Source: Nevskia sp.
Lineage (GTDB): Bacteria > Pseudomonadota > Gammaproteobacteria > Nevskiales > Nevskiaceae
Direction of reading: 5' to 3'
Assembly (NCBI GenBank): GCA_016779605.1
Contig: JADHNH010000014.1
Coordinates: 1-50,828 of the forward strand
Length of the DNA stretch: 50,828 nt
This document shows positions 44,957-50,828 of this stretch, in pieces. The notes beneath the pieces were generated by a model. That model saw nothing but the letters and a program-made list of their open reading frames with translations, ran no database searches and was not told the DNA's origin. Positions within the stretch are counted from its first letter, which is position 1, and every line of letters begins with the position of its first letter. The translations under genes and the position numbers were made by a program.

Positions 44957-46033
44957 ATGCCGACCACCCCCCTGAAGAACGACCTGTTCCTGCGCGCCCT
45001 GCGGCGCCAGCCGGTGGAGCGCACGCCGGTCTGGCTGATGCGCCAGGCCGGCCGCTACCTGGCCGAGTACCGCGCCACCCGCGCCCGCGCCGGCAATTTC
45101 CTGGCGCTGTGCAAGACCCCGGAGCTGGCCTGCGAAGTCACCCTGCAGCCGCTCGACCGCTACGACCTGGACGCGGCGATCCTGTTTTCCGACATCCTCA
45201 CCGTGCCCGACGCCATGGGCCTGGGCCTGCACTTCGTCGACAACGAGGGGCCGGCGTTCCACCGCCCGCTGCGCGAGCCGGCCGACATCGCGCGGCTGCC
45301 GGTGCCGGACCCGGAGACCGAGCTGCGCTACGTGATGGACGCCGTGCGCACCATCCGCGCCGCGCTGGCCGGCCGCGTGCCGCTGATCGGTTTCGCCGGC
45401 AGCCCGTGGACGCTGGCCACCTACATGATCGAGGGCCGCGGCTCGCGCGACTTCGTCCACGCCAAGCGCCTGCGCTACGACGCGCCCGAGCTGCTGGAGC
45501 AGCTGATCGGCACGCTGACCCAGGCCACCGCGCTGTACCTGGCCGCGCAGGCGCGCGCCGGCGCCGACGCGCTGATGGTGTTCGACACCTGGGGCGGCGT
45601 GCTGGACCCGGACGGCTTCCGCCGCTTCAGCCTGGCGCCGATGACGGCGCTGGTGGCGCGGCTGGCGGAGCTGGCGCCCGGCGTGCCGGTGATCCTGTTC
45701 AGCAAGGGCTGCGCGGCGCACCTGCCGGCGCTGGCCGAGTCCGGCTGCGCCGCCCTGGGCGTGGACTGGACCGTGTCGATGGCGCAGGCGCGCGCCGCGG
45801 TGGCCGGCCGCGTGGCGCTGCAGGGCAACCTGGATCCGGCCGCGCTGTTCGCCGCGCCCGCGGCGATCCGCGCGCAGGCGGCGCGCATCCTGGCCGAGTA
45901 CGGGCGGGGCTCCGGCCACGTCTTCAACCTGGGCCACGGCATCATCCAGGGCACGCCGCCGGACCACGTGGCGGCGCTGGTCGAGGCGGTGCGCGAGCTC
46001 AGCCCCGCCTACCAGCACGGCGCGCCGGGCTGA
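44957..46033 (+). CDS. hemE: Uroporphyrinogen decarboxylase
   Basis: The 358-residue enzyme removes four carboxyl groups from uroporphyrinogen III to give coproporphyrinogen III in haem synthesis. It shows the conserved [17 protein letters not shown] motif, [14 protein letters not shown] with the catalytic Asp, [23 protein letters not shown] and [18 protein letters not shown]. The length is normal. The 161 bases upstream contain a GGCGGCG-GCTG-CGCCGCC hairpin near 44837 but no T-run, and no gene. Haem supply fits with the cytochrome-c-fused NirK elsewhere in the window, although hemE is a housekeeping gene. Confidence 0.97.
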   Translation: MPTTPLKNDLFLRALRRQPVERTPVWLMRQAGRYLAEYRATRARAGNFLALCKTPELACEVTLQPLDRYDLDAAILFSDILTVPDAMGLGLHFVDNEGPAFHRPLREPADIARLPVPDPETELRYVMDAVRTIRAALAGRVPLIGFAGSPWTLATYMIEGRGSRDFVHAKRLRYDAPELLEQLIGTLTQATALYLAAQARAGADALMVFDTWGGVLDPDGFRRFSLAPMTALVARLAELAPGVPVILFSKGCAAHLPALAESGCAALGVDWTVSMAQARAAVAGRVALQGNLDPAALFAAPAAIRAQAARILAEYGRGSGHVFNLGHGIIQGTPPDHVAALVEAVRELSPAYQHGAPG

Positions 46034-46040
46034 CACCGCG

Positions 46041-46961
46041 GTGCTGCGCCGCTGGCTGCCGGCGCCGCTGACCGGCGCGCTGACGTTCGTGCTGTTGAGC
46101 TGCGCGCTGCTGACGGCGTTCGCGCTGTTCCTGCCGGTGGGGCTGGTCAAGGCGCTGGTGCCCAGCGCGGCCGGCCGCGCCTTCATCGCGCGCAACGGCC
46201 TGGACCCGATCGCCAGCTACGTCTGGTGGGGCCTCAACCGGCTGGTGTTCCTGCTGCTGCACGGGCCGCGCCGCGACATCCGCATCGAAGGTGAGCTGGA
46301 CCGCGCGCGCAGCTGGCTGGTGATCGCCAACCACCAGTCGTGGAGCGACATTCCCATCCTGCTCGACGTGTTCGGGCGGCGCATCCCGTTCTTCCGCTTC
46401 TTCATCAAGAAGCAGATGCAGTGGGTGCCGGTGATCGGCTTTGCCGCCTGGGCGCTGGACATGCCGTTCATGCGGCGCCACTCGCAGGCCGCCGTCGCCG
46501 CCCGGCCCGAGCTGCGCCTGCAGGACCTGGAGGCCACGCGGCGCGCCTGCGCCAAGTTCCGCCGCATCCCGGTGACGGTGGTCAACTTCGTCGAGGGCAC
46601 CCGCTTCACCCCGGCCAAGCGGGCGGCGCGCGGCGCGCCGTTTCGCCACCTGCTGCGGCCCAAGGCCGCCGGGCTGTCGTTCGCGCTCAACGCGATGGGC
46701 GACCAGCTCGCCGGCATCATCGACGTGACGGTCTGCTATGCGCCCGGGCCGCGCAGCCGCCTGTGGGGATTCCTGTGCGGCGACCAGCGCAACATCCGCG
46801 TGCGCGCGCGGGTGCTGCCGGTGCCGGCGGACCTGGTCGATGGCGACTACCAAGAAGACGCCGCGTTCCGCGCGCGCTTCCAGGACTGGGTCAACGCGCT
46901 GTGGGCGCGCAAGGACGCCGAGATCGAGGCGCTGCTGGCGGAGTTCCGCGCCGCCGGCTAA
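46041..46961 (+). CDS. PlsC-like (LPLAT) acyltransferase, YihG-type
   Basis: The 306-residue membrane-bound acyltransferase has an N-terminal anchor (ALTFVLLSCALLTAFALFLPVGLV), the catalytic HX4D motif (H98 to D103 in NHQSWSD), the acceptor-binding EGTR motif (185-188 in VNFVEGTRFT) and a VIDVTVCY-like region near residue 230. It should acylate lysophosphatidic acid or a related lipid. The long insert between the motifs and the overall length fit the YihG/PlsC-extended group. The GTG start at 46041 is 7 bases after hemE, so it is probably co-transcribed with it. Confidence 0.88.
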   Translation: MLRRWLPAPLTGALTFVLLSCALLTAFALFLPVGLVKALVPSAAGRAFIARNGLDPIASYVWWGLNRLVFLLLHGPRRDIRIEGELDRARSWLVIANHQSWSDIPILLDVFGRRIPFFRFFIKKQMQWVPVIGFAAWALDMPFMRRHSQAAVAARPELRLQDLEATRRACAKFRRIPVTVVNFVEGTRFTPAKRAARGAPFRHLLRPKAAGLSFALNAMGDQLAGIIDVTVCYAPGPRSRLWGFLCGDQRNIRVRARVLPVPADLVDGDYQEDAAFRARFQDWVNALWARKDAEIEALLAEFRAAG

Positions 46962-46988
46962 AGCCGCGGCCGCCGCTGCACGGCCGGC

Positions 46989-47261
46989 TCAATGAACCGC
47001 CGGCCGCTGGCGCGCGCCGCGCAGCCGCGCCGAGATGTTTTCCGCCGCGACGATGTCCAGCGCCTCCTCGGCGCGCAGGCGCTCCAGCGCCGCGCCGCGC
47101 AGGTAGACCACGGCGCGGTAGCGGCCGTCGTCGGTTTGCGCCACGTCCGGGCGGCGCGGCGACTCCTGCGCGCGCCGTACCACCGCGTCGAACACGGCGT
47201 CCTGCTGGTAGGACGCCACCGTGACGCGGTACAGGTCCTGCTGCTGCCGTAGCGTACCCAT
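46989..47261 (-). CDS. Small conserved-looking protein, unknown
   Basis: The 90-residue predicted protein begins MGTLRQQQDLYRVTVASYQQ and continues with an alternating helix-strand pattern (AVFDAVVRRAQESPRRPDVAQTDDGRYRAVVYLRGAALERLRAEEALDIVAAENISARLRG). I do not recognise the family. The ATG at 47261 gives a compact product; a longer frame from 47399 would add a low-complexity Arg/Ala tail and is not favoured. It is transcribed opposite to both neighbours. Codon use is like the surroundings, so it is plausible but unproven. Confidence 0.55.
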   Translation of the reverse strand: MGTLRQQQDLYRVTVASYQQDAVFDAVVRRAQESPRRPDVAQTDDGRYRAVVYLRGAALERLRAEEALDIVAAENISARLRGARQRPAVH

Positions 47262-47431
47262 GCCAAGCCCGCCTTCGCCGCCTTGCAGGACTATGCAGCG
47301 GCGCGCGGCGGCGAAACTTGACCTGCATCCCAGTTGGCCGCGCGCCGGCCTGCGCCCGGCCGCGTGTCTCGCCCGGGGCTGTGGCGTACAGTGGGCCACC
47401 CACCCGCACCGAACCGCAGCGCCGGACGCCC

Positions 47432-48820
47432 ATGAACCTGCTCAAGCCGCTGGATGCGGCCTGGCTCTATGTCGAGTCGCGCAGCACGCCGATGCACGTG
47501 GCGGGACTGCACGTGCTGACGCCGCCGAAGGCCGGGCGCCGCGACTTCGTGCGCAAGCTGGTGGCGCAGTGGCGCGCCAGCACCCGCTTCGAGGCGCCCT
47601 GGAACCTGCGCCTGGCGCGCACGCCGTTCCGCGCGCTGGCGCCGGCCTGGGAGGTCGACCCCGCCATCGACCTGGATTACCACCTGCGCCACTCGGCGCT
47701 GCCGCAGCCGGGCGGCGAACGCGAGCTGGGCGTGCTGGTGTCGCGCCTGCATTCGCACCCGCTGGACCTGACCCGGCCGCTGTGGGAGCTGCACATCATC
47801 GAGGGCCTGGAAGGCGGCCGCTTCGCCCTCTACAGCAAGATGCACCACGCGCTGATGGACGGCGTGGCGGCGATCCGCATGATCCAGCGCTTCCTGTCGG
47901 TTTCCCCGGACGACCGCGAGGCGCCCGCGCCCTGGTCGGTCGGCGTGCTGCACCAGCGCCGCGCCGCAAGCGGCGGCACGCCGGAGGAACGCCTCGCAGC
48001 GCTGCTCGACGGCCTGCGCGGGCAGGCGCAGGCGCTGCCCGCTGTGGCCCGCGGCGTGGCACGCATCTGGCGGCGCGATCCGGCCGCGGGCGGCCTCACC
48101 GCGCCGTTCGAGGCGCCCGCGTCGGTGCTCAACCGCCGCATCACCGCGCAGCGCCGGCTCGCCACCCAGCAGTATTCGCTGGCGCGGCTACGCGGCCTGG
48201 CGCGGCGCGCCGGCGTCACCTTGAACGACGTGGTGCTGGCGATCTGCGCCGGCGCGCTGCGGCGCTTCCTGCTGGAGCTCGACGCGCTGCCGGCGCAGTC
48301 GCTGAGCGCCGGGCTGCCGGTGTCGATCCGCGCCCAGGGCGACGACAGCGTGGGCACCTCGATCAGCTTCATCCTGGCGCGCCTGGGCACCGACCTGGCC
48401 GGCCCGGTCGAGCGCCTGCAGACGATCCACGCCGCCACCCGCAGCGGCAAGCAGCATCTGCATGCGCTGCCGGAAACAGGGCTCAGCGCCTACACCGCCG
48501 CGTTCATGGCGCCCTACGTGATGGCCCTGCTGGCCGGCGTCGGCGGGCGCGGCCGGCCCATGTTCAACCTCACCATCTCCAACGTGCCGGGGCCGCGCCG
48601 CGCCCTGTACTGCGCCGGCGCGCGCCTGGAGGCGATGTACCCGATCTCGCTGCTGACCCATGGCCAGGCGCTCAACATCACCTGCGTCAGCTACGCGGGC
48701 ACGCTGAATTTCGGCTTCACCGGCTGCCGCGACACGCTGCCCCACATGCAGCGCCTGGCGGTGTACACCGGCGAAGCCCTCGACGAGCTGGAGCAGGCGC
48801 TGGCCGCGCCCGCCGGCTGA
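47432..48820 (+). CDS. Wax ester synthase/diacylglycerol acyltransferase (WS/DGAT)
   Basis: The 462-residue enzyme would acylate fatty alcohols or diacylglycerol with acyl-CoA, forming storage wax esters or triacylglycerols. It carries the catalytic HHxxxDG motif (H138-G144 in MHHALMDGVA), PLDLTRPLWELHIIEGL, and the NDVVLAICAGALRRFL motif. The C-terminal half has MFNLTISNVPGPR and the usual end of the fold. The ATG at 47432 is chosen by homology of the first residues (MNLLKPLDAAWLYVESRSTPMHV). It precedes the FAD monooxygenase by 15 bases. Confidence 0.93.
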   Translation: MNLLKPLDAAWLYVESRSTPMHVAGLHVLTPPKAGRRDFVRKLVAQWRASTRFEAPWNLRLARTPFRALAPAWEVDPAIDLDYHLRHSALPQPGGERELGVLVSRLHSHPLDLTRPLWELHIIEGLEGGRFALYSKMHHALMDGVAAIRMIQRFLSVSPDDREAPAPWSVGVLHQRRAASGGTPEERLAALLDGLRGQAQALPAVARGVARIWRRDPAAGGLTAPFEAPASVLNRRITAQRRLATQQYSLARLRGLARRAGVTLNDVVLAICAGALRRFLLELDALPAQSLSAGLPVSIRAQGDDSVGTSISFILARLGTDLAGPVERLQTIHAATRSGKQHLHALPETGLSAYTAAFMAPYVMALLAGVGGRGRPMFNLTISNVPGPRRALYCAGARLEAMYPISLLTHGQALNITCVSYAGTLNFGFTGCRDTLPHMQRLAVYTGEALDELEQALAAPAG

Positions 48821-48835
48821 AGGGGAGTCTTTCGC

Positions 48836-50083
48836 ATGGGCAATGAGACCACCGAACCGCATCCGTCGGCGCCGCACGTCCTGGTCGTCGGCGGCTCGAT
48901 GGCCGGGCTGTTCTGCGGCGTGATGCTGCGTGCGCGCGGCTGGAACGTCGACATCTACGAGCGCGCCGAGGAGCAGCTCGCCAGCCGCGGCGCCGGCATC
49001 GCCACCCACGACGAGCTGTACGACGCCTTCGAAGCCGCCGGCGTGGACTTGCGCGCCGAGATGGGCGTGCGCTCCGAAGGCCGCATCGTGTTCGACGCCG
49101 CGGGCAAGGTGCTGGGCGAGTGCGCCATGCACCAGGTGATGACCTCCTGGGGCTTCGTCTACCGCTTCCTGCGCTCGAAATTCCCGGACGCGCACTACCA
49201 CAGCGGCCACACGCTTGAGCGCCTGAGCCAGTCGGCCGACGGCGTCACCGCGCACTTCGCCAACGGCCGCTCGGTGCGCGGCGACTGGCTGGTCGGCGCC
49301 GACGGCACGCGCTCGGCGGTGCGCCAGGCGGTGCTGCCGGAAGCCACGGTGGATTACTGCGGCTACTTCCTGTGGCGCGGACTGATCGACGAGGCCGCCG
49401 TTCCGCCGGAGGTGCTGCGGCAGCTCGCGCATCGGCTGGTGTTCAGCACCTCGCCGCGCGGCCACTGGCTCGGCTACCTGGTGGCGGGTCCGGGCGACGA
49501 CCTGCGCCCCGGCCACCGCTGGTACAACTGGGGCTGGTACCGCCGCGCCGACGCCGACGCGCTGCGCCAGCACCTGACCGGCAGCGACGGCCGCCATTAC
49601 CCGCTGGGCATTCCGCACGACCGCCTGCAGCCGCAGCTGGTGGCGGCGATGCGCCGCGCCGCCGCCGCGGAGCTGGCGCCGCCGGTGCAGGCGGTGATCG
49701 CGGCCACGCCGCAGCCGTTCTTCCAGGGCATCTACGAGATGAGCAGCGCGCGCCTGGTGCACGGCAGGGTCGTGCTGGTCGGCGACGCCGCATTCACCGC
49801 GCGGCCGCATGTCGGCCTGGGCGTGTCCAAGGCGGCGGTCGACGCCACCACCCTGGCCGATGCGCTGACCGCGCCGCAACACGCGCAGGCCCTGGCGGCC
49901 TGGGAGCAGCAGCGCTTGCGCTACGGTCAGGCCGCGGTGCGCTGGGGGCGCGAGCTGGGCAGCTACATCAAGGCGCCGGCCGACACCCCGGAATACCGTG
50001 CCAAGGCCGAGCACTACGCGCGGCCGGACGTGCTGATGACGGTGACCGCGGCGAGCGAGCCGAGCCGCTACTTGGAGCTGTGA
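48836..50083 (+). CDS. FAD-dependent aromatic-ring-hydroxylase-type monooxygenase
   Basis: The 415-residue flavoprotein has the N-terminal dinucleotide fold HVLVVGGSMAGLFCGVMLRARGWNVDIYER (G19-G24), the DG motif LVGADGTRSAVRQAVL, and the second FAD motif VLVGDAAFTARPHVGLGVSKAAVDATTLADAL. This places it in the group A flavin monooxygenases related to salicylate and 2,6-dihydroxypyridine hydroxylases. The substrate is unknown. It probably forms an operon with the WS/DGAT gene (15-base gap; AAGGGGAG ribosome binding site). Confidence 0.88.
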   Translation: MGNETTEPHPSAPHVLVVGGSMAGLFCGVMLRARGWNVDIYERAEEQLASRGAGIATHDELYDAFEAAGVDLRAEMGVRSEGRIVFDAAGKVLGECAMHQVMTSWGFVYRFLRSKFPDAHYHSGHTLERLSQSADGVTAHFANGRSVRGDWLVGADGTRSAVRQAVLPEATVDYCGYFLWRGLIDEAAVPPEVLRQLAHRLVFSTSPRGHWLGYLVAGPGDDLRPGHRWYNWGWYRRADADALRQHLTGSDGRHYPLGIPHDRLQPQLVAAMRRAAAAELAPPVQAVIAATPQPFFQGIYEMSSARLVHGRVVLVGDAAFTARPHVGLGVSKAAVDATTLADALTAPQHAQALAAWEQQRLRYGQAAVRWGRELGSYIKAPADTPEYRAKAEHYARPDVLMTVTAASEPSRYLEL

Positions 50084-50098
50084 GGGGCCGCTGGCGGC

Positions 50099-50132
50099 GG
50101 GAATCGGGAATGGAGAATCGGGATTCGTAAAG
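50099..50132. repeat. Solo arm of the GGGAATCGGG-type repeat
   Basis: The stretch starting GGGAATCGGGAATGGAGAAT shares units with both arms of the inverted repeat at 33787-33919, including the TCGTAA end. Here only one arm is present, so it may be a degraded copy. It lies 15 bases after the monooxygenase stop. Confidence 0.75.
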
Positions 50133-50174
50133 GCCGAAGTCGGACCGGTGGCGTTCGCTGTCCTCAGTACGTAG

Positions 50175-50200
50175 GGCGGATTAGCGCAGCGTAATCCGCC
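50175..50200. repeat. REP-like palindrome GGCGGATTA-N8-TAATCCGCC
   Basis: A perfect 9-bp stem surrounds GCGCAGCG. The wider sequence GTAGGGCGGATTAGCGCAGC resembles a palindromic repeat found in many proteobacterial genomes. It ends 10 bases before the stop of the minus-strand membrane protein gene and may serve it as a 3' stem-loop. There is no T-run. Confidence 0.75.
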
Positions 50201-50209
50201 TTCCGCGGC

Positions 50210-50677
50210 TTACGTTAACGCGGCGGCACGATGAGCGTCCTGCCTCAATCTGATGTACCCACCAGCGGCTCCGAATAGCGGCAACAGAGCCCAACCAAGA
50301 ATGGAAAGAAATTTAAACGACAGCGGGGTGGCAATCAACGCGTATAGGCCGCCCCCAAAATTGGTGAGTGTAGTTAATGTGCCGTTAAGAACTTGGTCAT
50401 GCTTCGCAAGCCAGGCCGCAATATAGCCACTAACTATTGCCGCACAACTCCGGCAAAAGACAATCAGTAGGTATAGGGGCGGTCGCGGTTCCATCCAGGT
50501 ATTGAATGCGGCTAGTCGTTGAGCCTTTGGAAAATCAGCAATACCAATGATGTGCTCAACGCCAATTATGGCGGCAACATCAAAGAATGGTATGGCAACG
50601 TATAACGCAATCGTGCCGATGATGACTCCTTTTATTGAAATCATGCCTGCTGCAGATCGAACTTGTTCTAACGTCAT
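50210..50677 (-). CDS. Small four-helix membrane protein, unknown, lower G+C
   Basis: The 155-residue protein has hydrophobic stretches at about 15-40 (IKGVIIGTIALYVAIPFFDVAAIIGV), 66-90 (PPLYLLIVFCRSCAAIVSGYIAAWL), 101-116 and 120-141 (FKFLSILGWALLPLFGAAGGYI). I do not recognise the family. Its DNA is markedly richer in A and T than the rest of the window, with codons such as ATA, AAT and TTA, so it was probably acquired horizontally. It is flanked by REP-like repeats on one side and a probable antitoxin gene on the other. The ATG at 50677 has only weak ribosome binding support. Confidence 0.65.
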   Translation of the reverse strand: MTLEQVRSAAGMISIKGVIIGTIALYVAIPFFDVAAIIGVEHIIGIADFPKAQRLAAFNTWMEPRPPLYLLIVFCRSCAAIVSGYIAAWLAKHDQVLNGTLTTLTNFGGGLYALIATPLSFKFLSILGWALLPLFGAAGGYIRLRQDAHRAAALT

Positions 50678-50767
50678 CTATTTCTCCGCCCGGAGTCTAT
50701 TCTACTGCTGCAAAGCCACTGTTCGCGAGTGACTGGAATGGGCTAGCTGGCGCCAGCCACGACAGCT

Positions 50768-50828
50768 CTACAACTGCCCAGTCAGCTTGAGAGTGGCGCG
50801 CAGCGTGTCGTTCACTCGTGCCTGCCAA
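50768..50828 (-). CDS. C-terminal tail of a probable BrnA-type antitoxin, partial
   Basis: The minus strand from the window end encodes WQARVNDTLRATLKLTGQL followed by TAG at 50770-50768. The WQxRxNxxLR core is typical of the C-terminus of BrnA antitoxins, the partners of BrnT toxins. Only 19 codons are visible, so the call rests on a short motif. The 90 bases between this stop and the start of the membrane protein gene hold no further gene. Confidence 0.4.
   Translation of the reverse strand, partial: WQARVNDTLRATLKLTGQL

Overview
The window looks like chromosomal DNA from a high-G+C, aerobic to facultatively denitrifying gammaproteobacterium. Two things point to that class: the conserved block PBP1A (divergent) - pilMNOPQ - aroK - aroB - gltB - gltD - (pyrF, hemE nearby), and a family of GGGAATCGGG-type intergenic repeats that I associate with Xanthomonadales-like genomes. 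The assignment to an order is inference; no rRNA or tRNA gene is visible. Coding density is high and codon use is strongly G/C-ending. The exceptions are short A/T-rich control regions and the last 600 bases.

Layout. (1) 1-315: left end of an IS5-like insertion sequence, with the transposase cut by the window edge. (2) 316-3458: a RimK-type ATP-grasp ligase (minus), an MscS channel and an MmcQ/YjbR protein. (3) 3485-9243: a two-gene signalling operon on the minus strand. A hybrid sensor kinase (periplasmic SBP_bac_3, two PAS-like modules, HisKA, HATPase, receiver, HPt) feeds a REC-GGDEF-EAL response regulator whose cyclase half looks degenerate and whose phosphodiesterase half looks intact. 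(4) 9498-12715: typA/bipA, a DUF4197 protein and a small membrane protein, followed by a 143-nt MITE-like hairpin. (5) 12950-16982: a secreted LolA-like protein and a 1092-residue BNR/sortilin-like beta-propeller protein in tandem. (6) 17011-29086: PBP1A and a partner on the minus strand, then pilMNOPQ, aroK, aroB, dgt and a quinone-oxidoreductase-like gene on the plus strand, mostly with ATGA or stop-start overlaps. (7) 29123-35412: glutamate synthase gltB and gltD with a near-consensus promoter, a 133-nt inverted repeat between the two genes, and a textbook terminator. (8) 35461-39009: a nitrite-respiration operon under a perfect FNR-type box: membrane protein, three-domain NirK with fused cytochrome c, NirV-like protein, SCO1/SenC copper chaperone. 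(9) 39049-42589: a ClC-CBS chloride transporter with its MarR regulator and operator, and a CelD/BioF2-type acetyltransferase. (10) 42725-46033: yajQ (reported c-di-GMP-binding family), a ccdAB toxin-antitoxin module, pyrF and hemE. (11) 46041-50083: a PlsC-like acyltransferase, a small unknown, a wax ester synthase/DGAT and an FAD monooxygenase, suggesting a neutral-lipid neighbourhood. (12) 50084-50828: REP-like repeats, a lower-G+C membrane protein and the C-terminal tail of a probable BrnA antitoxin; this end looks accessory.

Themes. c-di-GMP is represented by an EAL regulator with its kinase and by YajQ, in the same 50 kb as the type IV pilus assembly operon; a functional link is only inferred. 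The nirK operon is the clearest self-contained regulated unit and the most interesting part: promoter geometry, a second overlapping palindrome, copper-delivery genes and a hexanucleotide repeat in nirV can all be read from sequence. I did not find a CRISPR array, phage or clearly unprecedented multi-gene system.
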